From NCBI GenBank assembly GCA_021818105.1, contig JAKAFB010000018.1:1-48633 (forward strand): 48,633 nt of DNA, given 5' to 3'. This document shows positions 8,282 to 17,080 of this stretch, piece by piece. The notes beneath the pieces are model-generated. The model was not told the DNA's origin, did no database searches, and saw only the letters and a program-made list of their open reading frames with translations. The stretch's first letter is position 1; every line of letters begins with the position of its first letter. Source of the stretch: Acidobacteriota bacterium. Its GTDB lineage: Bacteria; Acidobacteriota; Terriglobia; Terriglobales; Acidobacteriaceae. Position numbers and translations under genes: made by a program.

Positions 8282-9397
8282 ATGGAAGTAGCCGCAGTGA
8301 CGCTGACGACGGACGAAGTGCAGCAGGAGAACGGAACGGGCGTGGCCCGGCAGAGCACGGCGAAGGACGCCGCAGCCGGCGTTACTCCCGATGCTGCGCC
8401 TAAAACGAAAGAGACCAAGCCGGCCGCGGAGCGCAAGCGGAGCCGCAATCTGAGCGAGGACAAGCGCTTCAAGCTGTTCTCCGGCACGGCGAATCGTCAG
8501 CTGGCAGAGGAAATTGCCAACCACATCGGCGTGAAGGTGGGCGAGGCCAAGCTGCAGCGCTTTGCCGACGGCGAGGTTTACTTCCAATTGCTGGAGAACG
8601 TCCGCGGCGTAGATGTGTTTGTGGTGCAACCCACGTGCTATCCGGTGGATCAGCATCTGGTGGAACTGCTGGTAATGGTGGATGCGCTGAAGCGCGCATC
8701 TGCAGCCCGCATTACGGTGGTGGTGCCGTACTACGGCTATGCGCGGCAGGACCGCAAGGATCGCCCGCGTGTGGCCATCAGCGCCAAGCTGATTGCCGAC
8801 CTGCTGACGACCGCCGGCGCAAACCGCGCGTTGTTTGTGGACCTGCACGCGGCGCAGATTCAGGGCTTCTTCAACATCCCGGTGGATCACCTGTTTGCCA
8901 GCCCGGTGCTGGTGAGCTACTTCCGTGATTTGAACCTGCCCAACCTGATTGTTGTTTCACCGGACGCGGGTGGCGTGGAGCGTGCGCGCTTCTTTGCGCA
9001 GAAAGTGGGTGCCCCGCTGGCTATCGTGGACAAACGCCGCACGGATATTAATGTGACGGAAGTGATGAATGTAATCGGCGATGTGGACGGCAAGACCTGC
9101 CTTATCATCGACGACATCATTGACACGGCAGGCACGCTGGTGAAGACCGTCGATGCACTGTACGCGAACGGTGCGGCGTCTGTGTACGCGTGTGCCAGCC
9201 ATGCCGTGCTTTCGGGCCCGGCCATTGACCGCATTGCCAACTCGCGGCTGGAGCAGGTGGTGGTGACCAACACCATCCCGCTGCGCGAGGTGGGGCAGAA
9301 GCTGCCCAAGATTAAAGTGCTTTCCATCGCCGGCCTGCTGGGCGCGGCCATTGAGAGCATTCACATGGAGACCAGCGTGAGTAAGCTGTTCAGTTGA
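8282..9397 (+). CDS. prs: Ribose-phosphate pyrophosphokinase (PRPP synthetase)
   Basis: Makes PRPP from ribose 5-phosphate and ATP for nucleotide, His and Trp synthesis. The conserved parts are clear: KLFSGTANRQLAEEIA at the start of the core, the flexible-loop region YYGYARQDRKDRPRVAISAKL, DLHAAQIQGFF, SPDAGGVERARFFA, and the PRPP-binding loop CLIIDDIIDTAGTLVK. The start is ATG 8282 with GGAGG in the leader. The core is preceded by about 60 residues that are polar, rich in Ala/Thr/Lys/Glu and outside the usual 310-320-residue enzyme, giving 371 residues in all. It is followed 89 bases later by rplY, as in many bacteria. Confidence 0.95.
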   Translation: MEVAAVTLTTDEVQQENGTGVARQSTAKDAAAGVTPDAAPKTKETKPAAERKRSRNLSEDKRFKLFSGTANRQLAEEIANHIGVKVGEAKLQRFADGEVYFQLLENVRGVDVFVVQPTCYPVDQHLVELLVMVDALKRASAARITVVVPYYGYARQDRKDRPRVAISAKLIADLLTTAGANRALFVDLHAAQIQGFFNIPVDHLFASPVLVSYFRDLNLPNLIVVSPDAGGVERARFFAQKVGAPLAIVDKRRTDINVTEVMNVIGDVDGKTCLIIDDIIDTAGTLVKTVDALYANGAASVYACASHAVLSGPAIDRIANSRLEQVVVTNTIPLREVGQKLPKIKVLSIAGLLGAAIESIHMETSVSKLFS

Positions 9398-9486
9398 CGT
9401 TCACCTCGGCGGGGCTTGTGAGTCCGCCGCGCACAAAGGGAGCGGTCGCCGAGCGGCCCGTGCCCGAGACAGGAAACGAGAGAGCC

Positions 9487-10158
9487 ATGCCTGAAGTTGT
9501 CGTAGCCAGGCCCCGTGAGGGCAAGTTCAACAAGAATGCCGCGCGTCGGGTGCGTCGCGCTGGAAAGATTCCCGCTGTTCTTTATGGTGCGGGTTATGAG
9601 CCGGTTGCCGTTGAGGTGGACCCCAAGCAGATTTCCCGGATTCTCTACTCCGAGAGCGGACACAACACGATTTTTGATCTGGAAATGAACGGCAAGACCA
9701 CGGCCAAGGCGATGATCGTCGACTGGCAGCGCGAGCCGATCAAGGATGAGCTGATTCACATTGACATGAAGCGCATTGCGCTGGACAAGCCTCTGCGCGT
9801 GAGTGTGCGCGTGAAGCTGCTGGGAACGCCGGTGGGCGTGAAGACCTACGGCGGCATTCTGGACCATGTGCTGCGCGAGGTCGAGGTCGAGTGTCTCCCC
9901 GCCGATATTCCCGGCCACATCGACGTGGATATTTCGGAGCTGGGCCTGCATGGAGTCCTGCGAGTGAGCGACCTGCCCCACTCGGACAAGATGAAGTACC
10001 TGACTGCGGAAGACTCGACGATTGCCCACGTGGTATCGGTCCGCGAGGAAGTGGCACCGGCGGCCGAAGGTGAAGCAGCCGCAGGGGCAGCGGAGCCGGA
10101 AGTGGCCAAGAAGGGGAAGACCGAGGCTGAAGCCAAGGCACCCGAGGCAAAGAAGTAA
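9487..10158 (+). CDS. rplY: 50S ribosomal protein L25/general stress protein Ctc
   Basis: A 223-residue two-domain (CTC-type) L25. The N-terminal 5S rRNA-binding domain is recognisable by NKNAARRVRRAGKIPAVLYG and by KAMIVDWQREPIKDELIHIDM. The C-terminal beta domain contains GVLRVSDLPHSDKMKYL, the TL5/CTC extension absent from the short E. coli protein. The last 35 residues are a low-complexity Ala/Glu/Lys tail. ATG 9487 follows GAGAG at usual spacing. It sits between prs and pth in the conserved order. Confidence 0.95.
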   Translation: MPEVVVARPREGKFNKNAARRVRRAGKIPAVLYGAGYEPVAVEVDPKQISRILYSESGHNTIFDLEMNGKTTAKAMIVDWQREPIKDELIHIDMKRIALDKPLRVSVRVKLLGTPVGVKTYGGILDHVLREVEVECLPADIPGHIDVDISELGLHGVLRVSDLPHSDKMKYLTAEDSTIAHVVSVREEVAPAAEGEAAAGAAEPEVAKKGKTEAEAKAPEAKK

Positions 10159-10161
10159 GTT

Positions 10162-10812
10162 TTGGTGGAGGCAAGCGAGTCCGAGCACCGTGGGCCCTTT
10201 GTGGTGGTGGGTCTTGGCAATCCCGGCCTCGAATATCTGTGGACACCGCATAATGCGGGGTTCATGGCGATTGACCGCATCGCCCAGCAGGAGGGTGTTG
10301 TGGTGCAGAACCGGCGCTGCCGGGCCACTACGGCAACCTGCCGCATCGCAGGGCGCCAGGTGGTGCTGGCCAAGCCGGAGACGTTTATGAACCTGAGCGG
10401 GCTTGCGGTGGCCGCTCTGGTGCAGGAGTTTGATGCGGACCCGGCGCACGATCTGCTTGTGATTTATGACGAGCTGGATTTAGCGTTGGGGACCTTCAAG
10501 ATCAGGGAACGCGGTTCGCCGGCAGGCCACAACGGTGCCCGCAGCGTGACCGCAGCCCTGGGCAGCCAGGAATGGCTGCGCCTGCGAATCGGCGTGGGGC
10601 CGAATCTGCCTCCGGAGGCGATTGCCACGGGCGGAGGAAATCGGGGAGGTAAGGATTACCTGCTTTCGCCCATGCGCAAGGCGGACTTGGCGGTGCTGGA
10701 TGAGGTGCTGGACCGGGTGGCCATGGCCACACGGCGCATTCTCGAACTGGGACCGGGGGCCGCGATGAATGAGTTCAACCGCCGCGAGCGAAACGGCCCG
10801 GCGGAGTCGTGA
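10162..10812 (+). CDS. pth: Peptidyl-tRNA hydrolase
   Basis: Releases peptidyl-tRNAs dropped from ribosomes (cytoplasm). The three family signatures are present: VVVGLGNPGLEY with TPHNAGF (catalytic His), KPETFMNLSG, and VIYDELDLALGTFKIRERGSPAGHNG (Asp and the second Asn/His cluster). It has 216 residues, slightly longer than usual, with an inserted Gly-rich stretch (ATGGGNRGGKDYLLSP) in the C-terminal half. The first usable codons are TTG 10162 and GTG 10165, adjacent to each other and only a few bases after the rplY stop; which is used cannot be decided. Translation is probably coupled to rplY. Confidence 0.93.
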   Translation: MVEASESEHRGPFVVVGLGNPGLEYLWTPHNAGFMAIDRIAQQEGVVVQNRRCRATTATCRIAGRQVVLAKPETFMNLSGLAVAALVQEFDADPAHDLLVIYDELDLALGTFKIRERGSPAGHNGARSVTAALGSQEWLRLRIGVGPNLPPEAIATGGGNRGGKDYLLSPMRKADLAVLDEVLDRVAMATRRILELGPGAAMNEFNRRERNGPAES

Positions 10813-10867
10813 AGGCAGGCCTGGGGAATTCCCGCAGTCCTGTACAGAGAAGATGGCCGCTATGGTG

Positions 10868-10894
10868 TGTGCCGGCGGCAGTGGCTGGGGCACA
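10868..10894 (+). promoter_or_regulatory. Possible rpsF leader hairpin
   Basis: In the 105-base leader of rpsF, TGTGCC (10868-10873) can pair with GGCACA (10889-10894) around a G-rich 15-base loop. Leaders of rpsF in many bacteria bind the S6:S18 pair for feedback control. I infer a similar role only from position and the presence of a hairpin; I cannot verify the conserved motif. Confidence 0.25.
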
Positions 10895-10917
10895 AGTCCC
10901 GGCGGAAAAGGAAGCCG

Positions 10918-11331
10918 ATGTCCCGTTTGTATGAAGTAATGTTTATTGTCCGGCCCGACGTGGCCGATGAGGAAGTTGACAAGCTAATTGCCGGCTTTAC
11001 CAACTCTGTCACCCATGGCGGGGGCGTGGTCAAGTCCGTCGAAAAGATGGGCCGGCGCAAGCTCGCCTATCTTGTGCGCAAGTTTAGTGACGGCAACTAT
11101 GTGCTGCTGACGATTGAAGCCGGCGGCCCAGTGGTGCTGGAGTTGGAACGCCGCCTGCGTGTTTCCGAGCCGGTGATCAAGTTCATCACCGTGCGGATGG
11201 ACGAGGAAGAAAAGCGTCTGGCGAAGATCAAGGCCATCCGCGCCTCGCGCCGTAAGCTGAGCGCTGAAGCACCGGCGGCACCGGCGGCTGCGCCGGTCGA
11301 GGCTCCTGAGGCGGCGCAGGCAAGCGCCTGA
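10918..11331 (+). CDS. rpsF: 30S ribosomal protein S6
   Basis: A 137-residue S6. It starts MSRLYEVMFIVRPDV and contains GRRKLAYLVRKFSDGNYVLL, the conserved beta-strand region that contacts S18. An Ala/Pro/Glu-rich tail of about 30 residues follows the folded domain. ATG 10918 fits the conserved N-terminus and follows GGAAG. It is the first of the rpsF-rpsR-rplI group, which has conventional order. Confidence 0.95.
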   Translation: MSRLYEVMFIVRPDVADEEVDKLIAGFTNSVTHGGGVVKSVEKMGRRKLAYLVRKFSDGNYVLLTIEAGGPVVLELERRLRVSEPVIKFITVRMDEEEKRLAKIKAIRASRRKLSAEAPAAPAAAPVEAPEAAQASA

Positions 11332-11447
11332 AATAGGGAACGAATCGCCGCCGCTGCTGCCCGCAAAGGGCAATAGGCCACGGCCAACCATGCTTCGCGC
11401 GGCCCTGATGGACGCGCCTAGAGCGAAGAGAGTGATGAGGAAACACT

Positions 11448-11819
11448 ATGTCTGAAGAGACGACTGGCAAGGCGCCCGAGGCGGGCGCTGCAGAACCCAA
11501 AGCCACAACCGGCGCGGAGTCCGGGGCGGCTCCTGCCCGCGCTCCCCGACCCGCCGGCGGTCCCGGGGGACGGCCCGCAGGTGGCCCCGGCGGCCGTGGC
11601 AAGTTCTTCCGCCGGAAGAAGGTGTGCAAGTTCTGCACGGAGAAGATTGATGCGATCCCGTACCGGGATGTACGTCTGCTGCAAGGGTTTGTGGCCGAAC
11701 GCGGCAAGATTGTGCCCCGTCGCCTGACCGGCGTGTGCACGACGCACCAGCGCCGCCTAACCCGCGCCATCAAGCAGGCCCGGAACATCGCCCTGCTGCC
11801 ATTTGCCACGCGGCAGTAA
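11448..11819 (+). CDS. rpsR: 30S ribosomal protein S18
   Basis: A 123-residue S18; the usual length is 70-90. The C-terminal 75 residues are canonical: [14 protein letters not shown], then [28 protein letters not shown] and [20 protein letters not shown]. The first 48 residues are an unusual extension, first acidic/Ala-rich, then a Pro-Gly-Arg repeat ([20 protein letters not shown]). ATG 11448 is preceded by GAGGAAAC. It is a partner of S6 in the 30S platform. Confidence 0.95.
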   Translation: MSEETTGKAPEAGAAEPKATTGAESGAAPARAPRPAGGPGGRPAGGPGGRGKFFRRKKVCKFCTEKIDAIPYRDVRLLQGFVAERGKIVPRRLTGVCTTHQRRLTRAIKQARNIALLPFATRQ

Positions 11820-12002
11820 CCGGCATAAGTCTTTCGTTTCCGCCGGTGACCATTTTGTGGCAGAGAGAAACCGGATGGGAATGCGGACAATTGGTCGGAT
11901 GCCGCAGTAGAATCCTGCGCGGTGCAAACCGAACTGGCTGTCGGGTGTCTAAGGACAGGGTGGCCAGCCTGAGCGCCGCCCGCAACACTGGAGATTGTCA
12001 CA

Positions 12003-12491
12003 ATGGAAGTAATCCTGAAGGAAGACGTAGCGAATCTGGGCCAGCGCGGCGATGTTGTGAAGGTAGCCGACGGCTACGGGCGCAATTTTCTGCTGCCGCG
12101 CAAGCTGGCGCTGCAGGCGACCCAGGCCAACAAGGCCGTGATCGAACAGATGAAGGCTGCCGCCGCCCGCCGCTCCGCCGCGGAGAAGACGCAGGCGGAG
12201 GAACTGGTAACGAAGCTGGCATCGCTGGGGCTTACGTTTACGCGGAAGTCTGGCGAGAATGGCCAACTGTTTGGCTCGGTGACGGCGGCTGACATTGCCG
12301 CCGAACTGGAAGCGAAGGGCTTTGCCGTGGATCGGCGGAAGATCCAGCTTGCCGAGCCATTGAAGAGCCTAGGCGACTACACCGTGGCCATCAAGTTGCA
12401 TCGCGAAGTCACCGCGCACGTCAAGGCGCAGGTGGTGAGCGAGGGTGGCGAGGAAGCTGCTCCGGTGGCCGAAGCAGCAGTTGCAGAATAA
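12003..12491 (+). CDS. rplI: 50S ribosomal protein L9
   Basis: A 162-residue L9. The N-terminal rRNA-binding domain reads MEVILKEDVANLGQRGDVVKVADGYGRNFLLPRKLA in pieces along the first 37 residues. The long connecting helix (QANKAVIEQMKAAAARR...) and the C-terminal domain (LTFTRKSGENGQLFGSVT) follow, then a short Ala/Glu tail. It is the last gene of the housekeeping string. A gap of 183 bases separates it from rpsR, wider than elsewhere in the string. An ACCGGC/GCCGGT hairpin is possible just after rpsR, but I see no convincing promoter there. Confidence 0.95.
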   Translation: MEVILKEDVANLGQRGDVVKVADGYGRNFLLPRKLALQATQANKAVIEQMKAAAARRSAAEKTQAEELVTKLASLGLTFTRKSGENGQLFGSVTAADIAAELEAKGFAVDRRKIQLAEPLKSLGDYTVAIKLHREVTAHVKAQVVSEGGEEAAPVAEAAVAE

Positions 12492-12512
12492 TCATCCATC
12501 AAAGCTGTCGCT

Positions 12513-12546
12513 CCGCCTTCCGGTCTTGCCCGGAGGGCGGTTGTGT
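12513..12546 (+). terminator. Hairpin terminator after rplI
   Basis: CCGCCTTCCGG (12513-12523) and CCGGAGGGCGG (12530-12540) form an 11-pair stem with one G-T pair and a 6-base loop. The sequence TTGTGT follows. The T-run is weak, but position and stem strength make it the likely end of the ribosomal transcript. It also faces the convergent ABC ATPase gene. Confidence 0.75.
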
Positions 12547-12590
12547 CTCCGGGTGAGCCGCTATGGCTGCTACGGAGGGAGTACATCTGG

Positions 12591-13415
12591 TCAGTTCACG
12601 ACGGCCAAAGGCTCATTGCGCGGGGTTCGCAACGAGGGGACGGCAGCCAGCAGACTGCGCGTGTAGGGATGCTCCGGCGCCGTAAGAAGGCGCAGGCTGG
12701 GACCAGTTTCAACCACCTGCCCCTGCCGCATCACCGCCACCCGGCTCGCCACGTTCCCCACGACTGCCAGGTCATGGGAAATAAACAGCATGGTAAGACC
12801 GTGCTCACGCTGAAGTTGGGTCAGTAATTCCAGAATCTGGGCCTGCACGGTGACGTCCAGCGCGGTGGTCGGCTCGTCTGCGATGAGCAGGCGCGGACGG
12901 TTGATGAGAGCCATGGCGATGAGGATGCGCTGGCGTTGCCCGCCTGAAAACTGATGCGGATAGTCGCCGTAGCGGGCGCCTGCATCGGGAATTGCCACCG
13001 CCTCAAGCGCGGCAATAGCCTTGCGCTTCGCTTCACTGGGTGTCCAGGAAGGCGCATGGGCCGCGGCGCATTCAGCCACCTGGCGACCAATGGACATGAC
13101 AGGGTTCAGGGCCGTCATCGGTTCCTGGAAGATCATCGCGATTTCGCGGCCGCGTATGCTCCTGAGAGATTCTGCCGGCTGGCGCAGCAGATCAATCGTC
13201 GGTCCGTTGTTACGCGTCTCCCAGAGGATTTGTCCAGTGATCTGTGCGGAGGGTCCCAACAGGCCCGGAATCGCAAGCGCAGTGGCGCTCTTGCCGGAGC
13301 CCGACTCGCCGACGAGGCCCAGCACTTCTCCCTCGTCGATATGCACACTCACGCCGCGCACTGCCTCGGTTGCGTGGAAGCTGATGTGCAGGTCGCAAAT
13401 TTGAAGAAGCGACAT
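12591..13415 (-). CDS. Oligopeptide/dipeptide-type ABC transporter ATP-binding protein
   Basis: A 274-residue ATPase with every nucleotide-binding motif. Walker A is GESGSGKSA, the Q-loop is [18 protein letters not shown], the signature is [12 protein letters not shown], Walker B is [12 protein letters not shown] and the switch is ISHDLAVV. The order and wording match the DppD/OppD subfamily. The C-terminus has [16 protein letters not shown], the start of the oligopeptide-family C-terminal region, but ends soon after. Permease and binding-protein genes are absent on both sides, so it is an orphan in this window. Start ATG 13415 gives [13 protein letters not shown], the usual N-terminus. Confidence 0.88.
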   Translation of the reverse strand: MSLLQICDLHISFHATEAVRGVSVHIDEGEVLGLVGESGSGKSATALAIPGLLGPSAQITGQILWETRNNGPTIDLLRQPAESLRSIRGREIAMIFQEPMTALNPVMSIGRQVAECAAAHAPSWTPSEAKRKAIAALEAVAIPDAGARYGDYPHQFSGGQRQRILIAMALINRPRLLIADEPTTALDVTVQAQILELLTQLQREHGLTMLFISHDLAVVGNVASRVAVMRQGQVVETGPSLRLLTAPEHPYTRSLLAAVPSLRTPRNEPLAVVN

Positions 13416-13476
13416 GAGGTCATCGTAGCCGATTCCGGCAACCGACGGCCGCAAACTGCGGGAATGAATCACTGGG

Positions 13477-14397
13477 TTAGAGCGAAATCCATCCAGCGCG
13501 AATGAGGGCAAGCGAGCCAGCGGCGACAACCAGCCACAACAGAATACCCTGCAGCAGAGGCCGCACGCCGACCTCGCGCAAGGTCTTCTTTGAGAGGCCC
13601 GTGCCGATGAGAAAAAGCGTGACGGTGAGGCCGATGACGCCGAGATGTTTCAACTGGGTGTATACCGGCTGCAATGCATGGATATAGGTATTGGCGACGG
13701 CTGCAAGGCAAAAGAAGAGAATGAACCATGGCCACTGAATGCGCGCTTTGCTTTTATTCAGGGCCGAGGTTCCTATGGACATGGGGACGATCCAAAGAGC
13801 GCGTGCGAGCTTGACGGTGGTGCCCACGGCGAGAGCCACGGCGCCGAATTTGGCAGCTGCGCCGACCACGGAGCTGGTGTCGTGAATGGCAAGCGCGGAC
13901 CACAGGCCGAACTGAGTCTGCGAGAGGTGCAGCATATTCCCGATGATGGGAAACGCAATCAACGCAATCGAGTTGAGCACGAACACGGTGCCGAGAGAGA
14001 CGGCAATTTCTTCTTCACTGGCGTTGGAGATGGGCGCAATTGCTGCAATTGCGCTGCCGCCGCAGATGGCCGTGCCTGCGGAGATGAGGAACGAGATGCG
14101 CTGCTTTACATCCAGGACTTTGCCCAAGCCCCAGCCCAGGAGCATGGCAAACGTGATGCTGGCCGCTGTATAGAGGAAGCCGGTACGGCCGACGCGGATG
14201 ATCTGCTGGAGGTCCATGCCGAAGCCAAGGCCGACCACGGAGACCTGTAGCAGAAGTTTTGACAGGCGCCTGGCGTCGAGGTGATAGGGATGCGTGAAGA
14301 TGAAGCCATAGACGAGTCCGGCGACGAGCGCGAGCGGTGGGGAGAGGAGGCCGGTGGCGGCAAGAATCAGGCCGGCGAAGAAGAGATTTTGTGCCAT
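13477..14397 (-). CDS. YeiH/UPF0324 family putative sulfate exporter permease
   Basis: A 306-residue integral membrane protein with about nine or ten hydrophobic spans. The family signature GTAICGGSAIAAIAPI is present near one third of the length, and HDTSSVVGAAAKFG in the middle. These are typical of the YeiH/YadS (UPF0324) family, often annotated as putative sulfate exporters; direct transport evidence is thin. It lies 84 bases downstream of a LysR regulator on the same strand. The family is frequently found beside a LysR gene (yeiE-yeiH in E. coli), which supports the call. Confidence 0.87.
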   Translation of the reverse strand: MAQNLFFAGLILAATGLLSPPLALVAGLVYGFIFTHPYHLDARRLSKLLLQVSVVGLGFGMDLQQIIRVGRTGFLYTAASITFAMLLGWGLGKVLDVKQRISFLISAGTAICGGSAIAAIAPISNASEEEIAVSLGTVFVLNSIALIAFPIIGNMLHLSQTQFGLWSALAIHDTSSVVGAAAKFGAVALAVGTTVKLARALWIVPMSIGTSALNKSKARIQWPWFILFFCLAAVANTYIHALQPVYTQLKHLGVIGLTVTLFLIGTGLSKKTLREVGVRPLLQGILLWLVVAAGSLALIRAGWISL

Positions 14398-14481
14398 ACC
14401 TCAAGCATTGCCGAGACACGCTGCGCGGGTCCAAGCAGAAGTGCTCATGGCTTATTTGCAGTTCTTATGGTGATGAATGAG

Positions 14482-15420
14482 CTATGACTTTCCAGAATGT
14501 CGGTCGGCACAATGCGCACCGGCACGCGCGCACAGGAAGCGCCTGAACTCCTGGGCAAGTCCTTGAGGTCCGGGCACGGCAGCGTATGCGAGCAGGAAGT
14601 CCCGCCGAATACGGAGTCCCTCAATTTCGACCAGCCTGAAGCTGCTGCCGAGACGGGCGTCCTTGGCGAGCGCCCAGCGGGAGACGAAGCCCGCGCCCAA
14701 CCCTGCCTCGACCGCGGACTTAATAGCCTCAGTGGAATCCAGTTCCATGACGATCTGGAGCGCAGAACGCTTGATGTGTTGGCGCTCCAATGCGAGCTCG
14801 ACGACGTGCCGTGAGCCGGATCCGCGCTCGCGCATGAGCAGGGGAATGGCGGTAATCTCCACACATGGAACAGCTGCACGCTCGGCCCACTCATGGGCGG
14901 CAGGCACGATGAGCACGAGCTCATCGACGAGGAAAGGCTCGGTCTTTACTTCACGGCTGTGTGCCGGGCCCTCTATGAAGCCGAGGGCAATCTGCTGCTG
15001 CGCAACCGCGGAGACGATGCGCTCCGTATTGCCGCTGATCAGTGTGGGCTGTACGCGTGGATGCTCACGGCGAAATTCACTGAGCAGGCGGGGCAGAACA
15101 TATTGCGCGATTGTGGTGGAGGCGCCGAGAGCGAGATGGCCGGCGTGTTCACCGCTGAGCGCGTTGACTTCCTGCTCGGCACGTACAAGCAGCGTGTTCA
15201 CCTGTTCTGCGTAGCGGAGGAGGGTATTGCCTGCCGGAGTGAGCGCGATGCGCGAGCCTGTGCGATCAAACAACTGAACGCCCAAATCCTCTTCGAGAGC
15301 CTTGATTTGGAGACTCACCGCAGGCTGCGTCAGGTACAGCTCCTCTGCCGCTTTGCGAAAGCTGAGCTGCTGAGCTACAGCGCGAAAGACGACCAAACGG
15401 AAGTTCTCAAGGCTCGCCAT
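14482..15420 (-). CDS. LysR family transcriptional regulator
   Basis: A 312-residue regulator. The N-terminal winged helix-turn-helix is clear (FRAVAQQLSFRKAAEELYLTQPAVSLQIKALEEDLGVQLFDR, residues about 12-53). A linker helix and a two-lobed effector-binding domain follow (GASTTIAQYVLPRLL, then LVDELVLIVPAAHEWAER). The wording of the HTH and effector domain resembles the CysB/CbbR/YeiE branch. It is upstream of the YeiH-type permease on the same strand and probably regulates it; the co-effector is unknown. The last 20 residues are not conserved. Confidence 0.9.
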   Translation of the reverse strand: MASLENFRLVVFRAVAQQLSFRKAAEELYLTQPAVSLQIKALEEDLGVQLFDRTGSRIALTPAGNTLLRYAEQVNTLLVRAEQEVNALSGEHAGHLALGASTTIAQYVLPRLLSEFRREHPRVQPTLISGNTERIVSAVAQQQIALGFIEGPAHSREVKTEPFLVDELVLIVPAAHEWAERAAVPCVEITAIPLLMRERGSGSRHVVELALERQHIKRSALQIVMELDSTEAIKSAVEAGLGAGFVSRWALAKDARLGSSFRLVEIEGLRIRRDFLLAYAAVPGPQGLAQEFRRFLCARAGAHCADRHSGKS

Positions 15421-15468
15421 GGGTCCATTATCGCTGTTCCACGGCGCGGCAGAGCGGCGGTCGCTCTT

Positions 15469-15690
15469 TCAGGCAGCCAGGAGGGAGCGACCGAGCTCGG
15501 TGGGTGCGTAGGAGGCGCCCTGCAACTCCACCAGCCCGGCCTCGGCCATCTCGCGCAGTCCGGCGCGCACGCGAAACAGAGGGAGGTCCGTGCGCGCCGC
15601 CACATCCTCAGGTGAAGCGGGGTGCTCAAGGGCGGTGAGCATCTTCCGCGCCGATTCTGTAAGTTCACCCTTGCTGCCGATGCAAGCCAC
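15469..15690 (-). CDS. Small winged-helix protein downstream of peroxiredoxin
   Basis: A 73-residue basic/acidic protein with the rhythm of a winged helix: a first helix (TESARKMLTALEHP), a second helix-turn-recognition helix (SPEDVAARTDLPLFRVRAGLREMAEAGLV), then a wing (VELQGASYAPTELGRSLL). It starts with GTG 15690 after CAGGAG and lies only 13 bases after the peroxiredoxin stop, so the two are surely co-translated. It may be a DNA-binding redox regulator or a protein-interaction module. I recognise no named family. It has one cysteine (position 3). Confidence 0.75.
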   Translation of the reverse strand: MACIGSKGELTESARKMLTALEHPASPEDVAARTDLPLFRVRAGLREMAEAGLVELQGASYAPTELGRSLLAA

Positions 15691-15703
15691 AGTCAGGCTC
15701 CTG

Positions 15704-16396
15704 TCAAATGGTCTTCTTGCAGAAGTACCAGTCAGTACACTCGTAGCCAGCCTTGGTACGCGCTTCCGCGTCCTCCATGGTGGAGGGAGGCGGAACGATC
15801 ACCTTGTCACCGGGATGCCAGTTGGCAGGCGTTGCGATAGCGTGCTTGTCGGTGGTCTGGAGCGCGTCGATGAGGCGAACAATCTCATCGGTGTTGCGGC
15901 CCGTGGTGAGCGGGTAGTAGATCATGGCGCGCACGATGCCGGTCGGATCGATGACGAAGACGCAGCGGCTGGTTTCGGTCTTGCTTTCGCCGGGCATGAG
16001 CATCCCGTAGAGAGTAGCAACTTCTTTATTGGAGTCGGCAATGATGGGGAACGGGATATCGACGCCAAACTTGTCCTTGATGTTACGGGCCCAGGCAATA
16101 TGGGAACTGACGCTGTCAATGCTGAGTCCGAGCAGCTCTACGTTGCGTTTGCGGAGGTCGGGAGCAATGGCTGCAAAGGCCAGGAACTCCGTAGTGCAGA
16201 CGGGGGTGAAATCCGCCGGATGCGAGAAGAGGACGAGCCACGTGCCTTGGTAGTCCGAGAGGCGAATTTTGCCGTGCGTTGTGACAGCTTCAAAATCCGG
16301 AGCTGGCGAACCAAGCCGCGGCAAGGACGCCGTCGCGGCAAGTGTGGCAGTGGGATGCAAAGTTTCCTGCGAGGTGCTTTCCAGTAGACTTGCCAT
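15704..16396 (-). CDS. Peroxiredoxin (Prx6/1-Cys type with C-terminal cysteine pair)
   Basis: A 230-residue thiol peroxidase reducing H2O2 and organic peroxides. The peroxidatic site is [13 protein letters not shown] in the N-terminal third, with the conserved Thr and Pro. The domain order and the C-terminal extension after about residue 165 belong to the Prx6 group. The extreme C-terminus has [10 protein letters not shown], two cysteines spaced as in archaeal Prx6-type enzymes that use extra cysteines for resolution. Start ATG 16396 follows AAAGGAG; a longer frame lacks support. A gap of 216 bases upstream should hold the promoter. It is followed by the small winged-helix gene. Confidence 0.92.
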   Translation of the reverse strand: MASLLESTSQETLHPTATLAATASLPRLGSPAPDFEAVTTHGKIRLSDYQGTWLVLFSHPADFTPVCTTEFLAFAAIAPDLRKRNVELLGLSIDSVSSHIAWARNIKDKFGVDIPFPIIADSNKEVATLYGMLMPGESKTETSRCVFVIDPTGIVRAMIYYPLTTGRNTDEIVRLIDALQTTDKHAIATPANWHPGDKVIVPPPSTMEDAEARTKAGYECTDWYFCKKTI

Positions 16397-16612
16397 ACAT
16401 TCTCCTTTCCACCAATTCTTAATTGCCAGTTGATCCACTCACCTTGCGCGGGGTGTGGGCGAGCCGCGCGCACCGCTATTGGATCGCGGTGCTTAGCGAG
16501 GGATTCCCAAACGGCAAACCCAACACATGCAGCAAAAAAGCATGGACAGGGTAACCGTAGATTCCTCGTGTTGTCTGTGACGGTGGTCGCCGATGCAGGC
16601 GCCAATAGCGGG

Positions 16613-17029
16613 TCAGCTCCCAGCCAGCACAGCGTCACCGAGGGCCAGCTTGATTTCCATCTGCGGTGGGGTCAGAAGCGTGCTGTGGACAAGGCAGTGA
16701 TGCACGGAGCGCATCAGCCCCTCGGTTTGTTCCGGCGTAAGCGTAACGGGGCAGGCGACGTGAATGACAAAGTTGCCCAGTCGTGCAGGCTGGCGCAGTT
16801 TTTCAGCGGTCACCGTCACCTCAACATCGTGGTGCTCGAGGTTGCGTGTCTTGAGGAACTGCACGGCATAGAAGGCTGCGCACGAGCCGAGCGAGGCCAG
16901 CAGAAATTCGGGTGGGGTCATGCCCTCATCCGCGCCTCCGTTGTCCAGAGGCTGGTCACTGACGATGGTATGATGGCGGGCCTGAATTGCGAACTTTACC
17001 TGGCTGAGATGCTTTACTTTGACTTCCAT
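16613..17029 (-). CDS. OsmC/Ohr family peroxidase
   Basis: A 138-residue protein. The two conserved cysteines of the family are present: one in FLLASLGSCAAFYAVQF and one in HHCLVHSTLLTPP. The polar N-terminal strands (FAIQARHHTIVSDQP) and GGADEGMTPPEFLL match OsmC-type proteins that detoxify organic hydroperoxides. Start ATG 17029 follows AAAAGGAG at 6 bases. It lies next to the peroxiredoxin gene on the same strand, which supports an oxidative-stress role. The 216-base gap after it suggests separate transcription. Confidence 0.9.
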   Translation of the reverse strand: MEVKVKHLSQVKFAIQARHHTIVSDQPLDNGGADEGMTPPEFLLASLGSCAAFYAVQFLKTRNLEHHDVEVTVTAEKLRQPARLGNFVIHVACPVTLTPEQTEGLMRSVHHCLVHSTLLTPPQMEIKLALGDAVLAGS

Positions 17030-17080
17030 GGGGCTCCTTTTAACTCTTCACTGGAAGAGAGCCATACCGCGGGCAATTCG

